A stretch of DNA of 64,000 nucleotides, taken from the NCBI RefSeq assembly GCF_035918235.1, contig NZ_CP109485.1:2728001-2792000 (forward strand), given 5' to 3'. Shown piece by piece: positions 23,651 to 32,200 of the stretch; position 1 is the first letter of the stretch, and every line of letters begins with the position of its first letter. Origin of the DNA: Streptomyces sp. NBC_01445. Its GTDB lineage: Bacteria > Actinomycetota > Actinomycetes > Streptomycetales > Streptomycetaceae. Both the position numbers and the translations under genes were made by a program. The notes under the pieces were generated by a model. It was not told the DNA's origin, searched no databases, and saw nothing but the letters and a program-made list of their open reading frames with translations.

Positions 23651-25525
23651 ATGCAGGAGTTCACCGTCCCGCGCCTCGTCGAGCCACTGCGTTCGGGCGG
23701 GCTCGCCGACTCCGTGTTCGTGACAGCCGAACGCGAGCCGAGACGCGTCCAGTTCTCGCGCCCGGGCGACAGCCATGGCGGGGGCGCGTGGATTCCCGTC
23801 ACCGCCGCCGCGTTCTGCGACGACGTGCTCGCCGTCGCCCGCGGCCTCCTCGCGAACGGGGTCCGTCTCGGTGACCGCGTGGCCCTCATGTCCCGTACCC
23901 GCTACGAGTGGACGCTCCTCGCGTACGCGCTGTGGACCGTCGGCGCCGAGGTCGTCCCCGTGTACCCGACGTCGTCCGTGGAGCAGGTCCGGTGGATCCT
24001 CCAGGACACGGGCGCGACCGGCATCGTCGTGGAGAACGAGAACCACGCGATGACCGTGGCCGCCGCGTACGGCTCGCAGAATGCGCTCACGCGGATCTGG
24101 CAGCTCGACAGCGGCTGCGTGGCGGCGCTCGCCGACGACGGCGTGGGCGTGGCCGACGAGGACGTGCACCGGCAGCGCGCGGCCGTCGCCCCGGAGAACC
24201 CGGCGGCGATCTGCTACACCTCCGGCACCACGGGCCGCCCCAAGGGCTGTGTCATCACGCACGCGAACCTGGCGTCCGAGTGCGACAACCTGCTGGCCGG
24301 CTGGAGCAGTCTCCTCGAATCTCCCGGCGACGAACCCCCGTCGCTGCTCGCGTTCCTGCCGCTGTCGCACTGCTACGGCCTGATGGTCGTCGTCGGTTCG
24401 GTGCGCGGCGGTGTGCATGTGGCGCACCAGCCCGATCTCTCCCCCGAGAGCCTCCTGCCGGCGCTCGCGTCGTTCCGGCCCACGTTCATGTTCGGGGTCC
24501 CGTACATCTTCGAGACGGTCCGCGCCAGGTCCCGTGCCGCCGCGCAGCACGCGGGTCACGGCACGCTGTTCCGCAGGGCGGCGCAGGTCGCGGTGCGGTA
24601 CGCGGAGGCGGCGGAGCGGCAGTCGCTCGGGCGCGGTCAGGGGCCGGGGCCGCGGCTCAGGCTGCGGCACGCGGTGTACGAGCGGCTGGTGTACGCGAAG
24701 CTGCGCGCGGTCCTCGGCGGGCGGGTGCGGCACGCGGTGTCGGGCGGTTCGCCGCTGTCCCGCGAGACGGGTCTGTTCTTCGCGGGCGCCGGCATCACGG
24801 TCCACGACGGTTACGGCCTCACCGAGACGACGGCGGCGGTGACGGCGCAGCCGGTCGGCGCGGTCCGCTTCGGCACGGTGGGCCGGCCGCTTCCCGGGTG
24901 TTCCGTGCACATCGCGGGTGACGGCGAGATCTGGGTCCGCGGCGACGTCGTGTTCCCGGGTTATCTCAACGACCCGAAGGCGACGCGAACGGCGCTGCAC
25001 GACGGCTGGTTCGCGACCGGGGACCTCGGACATCTCGACGACGGCTATCTCGTCATCACCGGCCGCAAGAAGGACGTCATCATCACGAGCGGCGGCAAGA
25101 GCATGTCGCCGCTCGTCCTGGAGGAGGAGCTGCGGAGCCACCCGCTGATCTCGCAGTGCGTCGTCGTCGGCGACAACAGGCCGTACGTGGCAGCGCTCAT
25201 CACCCTCGACCCGCAGGCCCTGCACCACTGGCAGCGCCTCAAGGGCCGCGCCCCGGCCGATCCGGGCACGCTGACCGAGGACGAGGAGCTGCGCGCCCAG
25301 ATCCAGCGTGCGGTCTCCCGGGCGAACACGCGGGTCTCGCGGGCGGAGTCGATCCGTGAATTCCGCATCCTGCCGGGCGAGTTCACACCGGACACGGGCC
25401 TGCTCACACCGTCGCTGAAGCTGCGCAGGAGCGCGGTCCTCGCCGCGTACGCCCAGGACGTGGAGCGGCTGTACACGCCCCGCGCGGCGGCGTCGTTCGC
25501 ACGGGAGCCGTTCGGCCGGCGCTGA
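23651..25525 (+). CDS. Long-chain fatty-acid-CoA ligase (FadD15-type AMP-forming)
   Basis: A 624-residue adenylate-forming enzyme that activates fatty acids with ATP and CoA. The AMP-binding motif is ICYTSGTTGRPKGCVITHAN (about residue 190), followed by LLAFLPLSHCYGL, GYGLTETTAAVTAQP (A5), GWFATGDLGHLDDGYLVITGRKKD (A7/A8) and the C-terminal Lys region LTPSLKLRRS. The length and the SRANTRVSRAESIREFRIL tail fit the FadD15/long-chain group. AAGAGGA precedes ATG 23651. It is monocistronic and sits directly upstream of the VMAP operon, with no evident functional link. Confidence 0.92.
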   Translation: MQEFTVPRLVEPLRSGGLADSVFVTAEREPRRVQFSRPGDSHGGGAWIPVTAAAFCDDVLAVARGLLANGVRLGDRVALMSRTRYEWTLLAYALWTVGAEVVPVYPTSSVEQVRWILQDTGATGIVVENENHAMTVAAAYGSQNALTRIWQLDSGCVAALADDGVGVADEDVHRQRAAVAPENPAAICYTSGTTGRPKGCVITHANLASECDNLLAGWSSLLESPGDEPPSLLAFLPLSHCYGLMVVVGSVRGGVHVAHQPDLSPESLLPALASFRPTFMFGVPYIFETVRARSRAAAQHAGHGTLFRRAAQVAVRYAEAAERQSLGRGQGPGPRLRLRHAVYERLVYAKLRAVLGGRVRHAVSGGSPLSRETGLFFAGAGITVHDGYGLTETTAAVTAQPVGAVRFGTVGRPLPGCSVHIAGDGEIWVRGDVVFPGYLNDPKATRTALHDGWFATGDLGHLDDGYLVITGRKKDVIITSGGKSMSPLVLEEELRSHPLISQCVVVGDNRPYVAALITLDPQALHHWQRLKGRAPADPGTLTEDEELRAQIQRAVSRANTRVSRAESIREFRILPGEFTPDTGLLTPSLKLRRSAVLAAYAQDVERLYTPRAAASFAREPFGRR

Positions 25526-25606
25526 CGTTCCCCGTGTCACGCGTCAACCACGGCTCGATTGCCTCATCCTCACCGGGGTATGGCCTGGCTAGCATGGAAG
25601 CACGGA

Positions 25607-25621
25607 GCGACCAGTGGTCGC
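25607..25621 (+). promoter_or_regulatory. Perfect palindrome GCGACCA-N-TGGTCGC upstream of VMAP operon
   Basis: A 7-bp perfect dyad with a 1-nt centre, 85 bp upstream of the trypsin-like gene start and just downstream of a possible -10 element (TAGCAT, 25590-25595). It is positioned as an operator at or just past the transcription start. No adjacent regulator gene is obvious. Confidence 0.45.
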
Positions 25622-25705
25622 AGCGCTGTCACCATCGGGCAGAATCCGCCCGCACCCGTCGGGAACGGTCGGATTCGGGCAGGCGGGGGATCGGGGGACG
25701 CACGG

Positions 25706-26692
25706 GTGGCGCACACGGGGGTTTCGGGGGTGCCGCAGGGGGCGGCGGACACCTGGCGGGTACGGATACGCGGCGCCGGAGGCACGCCCGTCGGCGCGGG
25801 CGTCCTGATATCCGGCGGACGCGTTCTGACCTGTGCCCATGTCGCACGGACCGCGCTCGGACTCACCGACGACGAGAGCCCCGCCGGCGCTGAACTCGCC
25901 CTGGATTTCGCCGGGTCCGCGACGCGGGAGCCGGTCGCGGCGTCGGTCGCCGCGCAGGGCTGGGCCCCGCCTGTCGACGGGCGCGGCGACGTGGCCGTAC
26001 TGGCGCTGCACGGCTCGGCCCCCGACGACTGCGCGCCGGCTTCCCTGCACGCCTGCGGCCCGGCCGGGGACCGGATCGTGCGGGTCTTCGGGCAGCCGCA
26101 GGCCGCGGGGCCCGGACGGTGGGTACGGGTCCAGCTCGTCGGCTCGGGCGGACTGAGCCCCGACTGGGTGCAGTTCGAGGGCGTGACCCAGCTCGGCGAC
26201 CGCGTGCAGCAGGGCTTCAGCGGGGCGGGCGCCGTCGACGCGGCCGGGGACGTGCTCGGCATCGTCGTCGCCGAGGACCTGCGGGCGGCGCAGCGCACGG
26301 GGTGGCTGATCCCCGTCGAGGCGGCGGCACGCTACTGTCCGCTGATCTCCGATGCCGTGACCTCCCTTGAACACACGCCGAGTTGGCCACCGCACGCAGA
26401 GCGGGTGCTCACTACAGCCCTGGTCCGCATCCCCAGCATGTACGACCCGCAGCGCCGCGAGCGGATCCTGCGCGACACCGGCGACGACGTGGTGCTGCTC
26501 GCCGCCCGCTCGCCGGTACTCCTGGAGGACGTACGCGCCGTGGTCGCCGTCTGCCTCCAGTACGCGGACGGCATCGACCGGCTCGCCGCGGCCCTGCGCT
26601 GGTACGAGCACGGCTCCCTGCCCATACGGGAGTTCGAGCGCGTACTGGCACGGCTGCGGGGCGGCGGCGTGCCGCAGGAACCGGCGTCATGA
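25706..26692 (+). CDS. Trypsin-like serine protease with effector-associated domain
   Basis: A 328-residue cytoplasmic protease. The catalytic triad is visible: His in LTCAHVA (about residue 46), Asp in GRGDVAVLAL (about 95), Ser in QQGFSGAGAVD (about 172). The C-terminal ~90 residues (ERVLTTALVRIPSM to REFERVLARL) form an alpha-helical module like the effector-associated domains described by Aravind and colleagues for NTP-dependent conflict systems; such modules recruit effectors to partner proteins. No signal peptide is present. GTG at 25706 has GGGGGA upstream and is in the typical position; ATG 25559 would add a non-conserved leader. The stop overlaps the VMAP start (ATGA). The likely role is an effector activated by the VMAP/MoxR machinery. 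Confidence 0.8.
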   Translation: MAHTGVSGVPQGAADTWRVRIRGAGGTPVGAGVLISGGRVLTCAHVARTALGLTDDESPAGAELALDFAGSATREPVAASVAAQGWAPPVDGRGDVAVLALHGSAPDDCAPASLHACGPAGDRIVRVFGQPQAAGPGRWVRVQLVGSGGLSPDWVQFEGVTQLGDRVQQGFSGAGAVDAAGDVLGIVVAEDLRAAQRTGWLIPVEAAARYCPLISDAVTSLEHTPSWPPHAERVLTTALVRIPSMYDPQRRERILRDTGDDVVLLAARSPVLLEDVRAVVAVCLQYADGIDRLAAALRWYEHGSLPIREFERVLARLRGGGVPQEPAS

Positions 26693-28191
26693 CGGCGGCG
26701 ACACCGTCCCGCGCGGATCTCTACTGGGAACTGGCCCGCCGGCTCACCAAGGTCCACGGCGTCAGCGACGCGGCGCCCCGGGCCCGCGCCCTGCGCGCGG
26801 TCGAGGAGCGCTTCGGGCCGGTCGAGGCGGCCAGGTCGAACATGCTGATCGAGGACCTCGCCGAAGTGCTGCGGGCGTGCGACCAGCGCCTGGGCGGGCT
26901 GCGCGCCTACCTGGAGGAGATCGGCCGCGACCGCACCAACACCGTGGCGTGGGGCGCCGTCGAGGAGGTCTACCGGCGGCTGCACCCGGTCCGGCTCCTC
27001 GCACCGGCCGACTACGACACACTGGCCGGCCTGCTCAAACAGTGCGCGACAGTCGAGGGCTTGCGGGCGCTCGCGCTGCGGTTCCTGCCGTTCGTCCCCG
27101 ACCCGGACACGTACGGGGACGCCCGTGCCGACCCCGTCGACGCCCTGCTCACCGCCTTCGAGGACGCGGCGCACATGGAGGACGAGCCGCATCCCCTGCT
27201 CGCCTTCGTCGAGGCGGTCGCGGTGCGCGAAGAGGGTGCCGCGGCACAGCAGTTGACAGTCTGGAACCGTCGCGTGGCGCGCCGGCTCGGCTGCACGGAC
27301 GGCCAGCTGCAGAGGGTCCGTGCCGCCGAAGCGGCGTACGCGGGGCGGCCGTTCGAGCCGAGCCGGCTGCTCATGGAGATCGTGTCGCACCCCGCGGCCC
27401 CCGACGAGTTCCACATACGCGGCTGGCTCCTCGCGCCCGGCGAGGGGCCGCGCGCCCTGCTCGGGGACCGCAAGGTCACCTCACTGCGGCGTCTGGAAGA
27501 GATGGTTGCCGCGCTGCACCAGCTCACTCTGGACGAGCTCGGCGAGCTGAGCGCCGGACTACGGGTCGAGTTCATGCTCCCGCGCCCGCTGCTGTGGCTC
27601 GCGGTCGACCAGATCATGGTGCGCCCGTCGGGGTCCGTGGCCCGCCCCCTCGGCGCCGACCACACCGTCCTGGTCCGCAGCCGCGACCGGATCCGCAACC
27701 GACACTGGTGGCCCGCCCTCCGTCGCCGCCTGAACTGGCTGGAGTTGCACCCCGAGGGACGTTTCGACGACGCGGCCGTCCAGTACGTGCCGCACGGCGG
27801 GGAACTGTCCCCCGCGGCGCTCGTCGCCCAACTCCGCCACGCCGAGACGCCGGTGTGCTTCGTCCTGTTCGAACCCCCGCAGTACACGGGCGACATGGCC
27901 GATGATCCGGTGACCGCGCTCCTGGAGGCGGGCATCCCGGCGATCGTCGCGGTCCGGGGCAACGGGGACCACGAGAACGCGCGTCTCGAACTGTGGAAAG
28001 TTCTCGACGGGAGGCTGGACGCGCTCCCGGAGCGGGTACGTGTCCTGAGGGGCGGCGTCGGCCCGGCGGGCGGCGCGTTGTCAACCCTGGACCTGCATCG
28101 CCACGTCACCCTAGTGTGGGACAGCCGTGACGGACTGGAGGGGGCGGAGGCCGTACTGGGGCATCCGCGGACCGGGGGTGGCATTCCATGA
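26689..28191 (+). CDS. VMAP (vWA-MoxR-associated protein) with N-terminal EAD
   Basis: A 500-residue protein of the VMAP group, the central component of vWA-MoxR-VMAP ternary systems. The first ~85 residues (SRADLYWELARRLTKVHGV to LRAYLEEIGRD) are a helical effector-associated domain that could pair with the one on the protease. The rest is the VMAP C-terminal region, recognisable from WLELHPEGRFDDAAVQYV, TPVCFVLFEPPQ, VAVRGNGDHENARLELWKVL and the closing HVTLVWDSRDGLEGAEAVL. No enzymatic motif is seen. It overlaps both neighbours by ATGA, so stoichiometric, coupled synthesis with the protease and the MoxR ATPase is likely. It probably acts as sensor/adaptor. Confidence 0.75.
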   Translation: MTAATPSRADLYWELARRLTKVHGVSDAAPRARALRAVEERFGPVEAARSNMLIEDLAEVLRACDQRLGGLRAYLEEIGRDRTNTVAWGAVEEVYRRLHPVRLLAPADYDTLAGLLKQCATVEGLRALALRFLPFVPDPDTYGDARADPVDALLTAFEDAAHMEDEPHPLLAFVEAVAVREEGAAAQQLTVWNRRVARRLGCTDGQLQRVRAAEAAYAGRPFEPSRLLMEIVSHPAAPDEFHIRGWLLAPGEGPRALLGDRKVTSLRRLEEMVAALHQLTLDELGELSAGLRVEFMLPRPLLWLAVDQIMVRPSGSVARPLGADHTVLVRSRDRIRNRHWWPALRRRLNWLELHPEGRFDDAAVQYVPHGGELSPAALVAQLRHAETPVCFVLFEPPQYTGDMADDPVTALLEAGIPAIVAVRGNGDHENARLELWKVLDGRLDALPERVRVLRGGVGPAGGALSTLDLHRHVTLVWDSRDGLEGAEAVLGHPRTGGGIP

Positions 28192-29297
28192 ACGGGGACT
28201 CGACCGGCCGACAGGGCACTCCGCCACCGGCGGACCCCTCCTGGTGGGTCTTCCACGACAGCGGGGCACATCACTCCCCCGGCGACCCGCTGCCGCCGCT
28301 CCCTGCCGCACCGCCCTGGCGGCGCTTCAAGCCGGGCGCCCCGGGCGCCGCGATGACGGTCCCGGTGCCCACCGAGAGCACGGAGGCGGACCGCAGGCTC
28401 GGCAAGCGGCGCGGCGGCACCCTCGACCGCAAGGTCCTCGAACTCGTCAACGCCGCCATCCACTTGCGCCGCCCGCTGCTCGTGAGCGGCCGTCCCGGCA
28501 CCGGCAAGTCCAGCCTCGCGTACCAGATCGCCTCCGAGCTAGGCCTCGGGCGCGTGCTGTGGTGGCCCGTCGTGAGCCGTACGTCGCTGCGGGACGGGCT
28601 CTACGACTACGACGCCATCGGCCGGGTGCAGGACGCGCCTCCCCCGTCCTCCGTCGTACGCCAACCAGTGCCTGCGAAGGGCGAGTTGGGCAGCAGCCGG
28701 CCTCTTCCGGACATCGGCAGGTATCTCACGCTCGGGCCGCTCGGCACGGCGCTGCTGCCGTGGGCGCGGCCCCGGGTCCTGCTGATCGACGAGCTCGACA
28801 AGGCGGACATCGACCTGCCGAACGATCTGCTGCACACCTTCGAGGAGGGCGAGTTCCGGATCAGGGAGCTGGAGCGGCTCGCCCAGTCGCGCCGCGAGGT
28901 CTCCGTCGCCACGGCCGACCACGCCGCGCCGGTCACCGTCCGGGACGGGCAGGTCCGCTGCCGGGAGTTCCCCGTTGTCGTGATCACGAGCAACGGTGAG
29001 CGTGAGTTCTCACCGGCCTTCCGACGCAGGTGCCTCGAAGTGGAGATGGCCGACCCCGACGAGCGGCGCCTCGCCGCCATGGTCGAGTCCCACTTCGGGG
29101 AGGGGGTCGACCCCCGCGCGGCGGAGCTCGTCCGCGGCTTCCTGGAGCACCGCGGCGACGGCGGACAGCTCGCCGCCGACCAGCTGCTGAACACGGTGCA
29201 CCTTCTGACCAACGGCGCCGCCGACGCCGACGACGGATCCTGGGAGCAGCTCCGCGACGCGCTGTGGCACAGCCTGGCAACGGACTCCTCGCCATGA
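28188..29297 (+). CDS. MoxR-type AAA+ ATPase
   Basis: A 369-residue AAA+ ATPase of the MoxR/AAA_5 group. Walker A is SGRPGTGKSSLAYQ (about 102-110), Walker B VLLIDELDKADIDLPNDLL (about 197), sensor 1 VVVITSNGEREFS (about 265) and the arginine-finger region AFRRRCLEVEM. The N-terminal ~60 residues are a Trp/Pro-rich extension (DPSWWVFHDSGAHH) not found in generic MoxR proteins. MoxR ATPases act as chaperones or remodellers for vWA partners; here the partner would be the large downstream protein with a vWA-like N-terminal region. ATGA overlaps occur on both sides. Confidence 0.88.
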   Translation: MNGDSTGRQGTPPPADPSWWVFHDSGAHHSPGDPLPPLPAAPPWRRFKPGAPGAAMTVPVPTESTEADRRLGKRRGGTLDRKVLELVNAAIHLRRPLLVSGRPGTGKSSLAYQIASELGLGRVLWWPVVSRTSLRDGLYDYDAIGRVQDAPPPSSVVRQPVPAKGELGSSRPLPDIGRYLTLGPLGTALLPWARPRVLLIDELDKADIDLPNDLLHTFEEGEFRIRELERLAQSRREVSVATADHAAPVTVRDGQVRCREFPVVVITSNGEREFSPAFRRRCLEVEMADPDERRLAAMVESHFGEGVDPRAAELVRGFLEHRGDGGQLAADQLLNTVHLLTNGAADADDGSWEQLRDALWHSLATDSSP

Positions 29298-32200
29298 CGG
29301 GCACCGGCCGGGTCCCCACGGCCCGCGAGTGGGCGGAGGCGCTCTGGCTCGCGGAGCGGATCGGTACCGACGCGCCGCCGGGCGAGGCGCCGCAGGACGC
29401 CCCTCGGGTGCCGCCCGCCACCGAGACGCTTGCGCCGCCGGGCGGGGACAGCGAGCTGTTACCCGAAGCACCGGGTCCGCGTCCGCACCGCGAGGAGCCG
29501 TACGGGAGCGAATACGGGCCGGACGCGGAGACAGGCTCGCCCGGTCCTACGTACGGCTTCGGCTTCGCGCCCGGCCCCACCCCCGATGTCTTCGACACCG
29601 ACACCCGCCCCGGTGTCCTGCGCTCGCCCCAGAGACTCGCCCGCGCCCTGCGCCCCTTCAACCGCCATGTCCGCGACCGCCACCGGCAGGCCCTCGACGA
29701 GGAGGCGACGGCCGAGCGCGCCGCCGAACTCGGGCAGTGGAGTCCGGTGCTGACCGGTGTGCCGGACCGGTGGTTCGAGGTCGCGCTCGTCGTCGAGCAG
29801 AGCGTGTCGATGTCGGTCTGGCAGGGCGTCGCCCGCGAACTGTTCACGCTCCTCCAGCGCCAGGGCGCCTTCGCCGACCTGCGGATCTGGCGCCTCGACA
29901 CCGGCGACGGCAAGTCGGCCGTGCTGCGGCCCGAAGGCGGCGGCGCGCGACGCGGGCCCGCCGAGCTGTTCCACCCCGAGGGCCGGCGCCTGATCCTCGT
30001 GCTGAGCGACTGCGTCGGCGACGCGTGGGCGGGCGGCGCCGTGCCGCGGCTCCTGCACACCTGGGCGCGGCGCGCCCCGGTCGCCGTGCTCCAGCCGCTG
30101 CCGGCCCGGCTGTGGGACCTGTGTGAGGGTGTCCCGCTCGACCTGCGGCTGCGGGGCGCGGCACCGGGAATGCCGAACGCGCGGCTCCAACTGCGCCGCC
30201 GCGGTCGTTGGACGCGCCCCTGCGACACGGGCGGACCCGTGCCCGTACCGATCCTCGAACTGGAGCCGTCGTGGCTCGCCGGCTGGGTGCGGCTCGTCAC
30301 GGGTGAGGCCACACCGTGGTGCGAGGCCGCCGTGCTCCTGGTCGACGAGCAGGGCCTCGACCCCGAGTGCCTGCCCCCGTTCCCGTGGGAGGAGCGACGA
30401 CGGCCCGTCCCGCCCGACCAGGCCGTGCGGCGCTTCCTGCACTTCGCGTCGCCCGCCGCGCGCCGCCTCGCCGCGCGGCTGGCGATGGTGCCGCTCCAGC
30501 CCACCGTCGTGGACGCTGTCCGCCGCCAGGTCACCCGGGTCGCGGGGCCGCTGCCGTTCGCGGAGATCCTCCTCGGCGGTCTGCTGTCCCTGCGCCCCGA
30601 GCAGGCGGGCACGGGCGTCGCGGAACCGGCGTACGAGTTCCTCGACGGCGTGCGCGGGCGGCTGCTCCGTGGGCTCGGGCGCACTGAAATCCTTCGAATG
30701 CTCCATGAGGTGACGGCCGTCGCCGGGCGCGTGACGGGGGCCAGGCCGGGGCTCCTGGGCACGCTGGTCGCGTCGCCCGCGGGCCTGGACGGGGCGGAAC
30801 TGAGCGGCCCGGACCGCGAGTTGCTCGAGGCGGCACGGGGCGCGCTCACCGCGCTCGGGCCGTCGTACCAGGAGGCGTTGGACCGCGTGGTGCCGCCTCG
30901 CTCGTTCGTTGCGTGGCCCGGTGGGGAAGAGACGCAGGGGAGCGGCGCTCCCCGCCCGGTTCCTGCCGATGACTCCCGGCCGGTTCCGCCCGGTGGGGAC
31001 GTGGCGCCCACGAGGGCTCAGCAGCCCGGGACAGCGGACCCGAACACGGAGGAAGAGCCTGTGGACCCCACCGCATCGCCCCTGGGACAGGCCCCGCTGG
31101 AGACCGAGCGGCCCGGCGCGGAGGCCCCGGACGGCGCCGATGCCAACGGGGCGGCGGACTCCGGGAGCAGCGGCGGGGGGAGCGGACCGGGCGACGGCTC
31201 TGCCGGCGTGGTGCCCCCACGCGGACCGCGCCCGCCGGGCGGACCCGCCCGCCTGCCCCGCTCGATGCCCCTGCCCAACGCGCACTTCGCGGGCCGCGAG
31301 GACGAACTGCACGCGCTGCGCAGGCTGCTCGGCGGCGGCGGTCAGGCCGCGGTCCTGCCGCAGGCGCTCTACGGACTGGGCGGCGTCGGCAAGACGCGCC
31401 TCGCCATCGAGTACATCCACCGCCACCACCAGGAATACGAGCGGGTGTGGTGGATCGACGCCGAGCAGCCGTCCGTCATCCGCGAGCAGCTCGCCTCGAT
31501 CGCGCCGGAGCTGGGCGCGGCCGCGGAAGGGCCCGGCGACGTGGTCGACCGTGTCCTGGCGGCACTGTCGGCGGGGACCCCGTACAAGCGGTGGCTGCTG
31601 GTGATGGACAACGCGGGTTCCCCGGAGGAGGTGACCCCGTACATTCCGTCGCTCCTCGGTGTTCCGGACGGGGTGGGGCACGTCCTTGTGACCTCGCGGC
31701 GTTCGGGGTGGGCGGACCGGGTGCGCGCGCTGCGCGTGGACGTGTTCAGCCGGGAGGAGAGCATCGGGTTCCTGCGTGCGCGCACGCCGTGGACGAGTCA
31801 GGACGAGGCGGAGCGCCTCGCCGAGTCGCTGGGTGACCTGCCGCTCGCCCTTGAGCAGTGCGCGGCGCTCCAGACGCAGACGGGCATCGCGGCGCAGGAC
31901 TACCTGGAGATGATCGAGAACCGGATGCCGGAGCTGCTCGCGGAGCCCACGGTGTCCGGAGCGCAGCCGGTGGCGGCCGTGTTCCGCGCGACCATGGAGG
32001 CGCTGCGCGAGCAGCACCCGGGCGCGCTCGAACTGCTGCGCCTGTTCGCGTTCTTCGGGCCCGAGCCGATCGCCCAGTCCTTCCTGCACGACGCCCGGCT
32101 CCTTCAGCTGCCGGGGCCGCTCGCGGCGGTGGCGAGGGATCCCCTGGAGCGGGGCCGCACCATCCGCGCCATCAACCAGTTCTCTCTGCTGGCCGTCAAC

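Noticed and set aside
25559..25705. ATG 25559 as start of the trypsin-like gene
   Set aside because: It would translate the promoter palindrome and a non-conserved leader; GTG 25706 has a good ribosome site next to the domain start.
29030..29293. N-terminal extension of the fxsT-type protein
   Set aside because: The extension lies wholly inside the MoxR gene, is Arg-rich and without domain character; ATG 29294 in the ATGA overlap is the coupled start.
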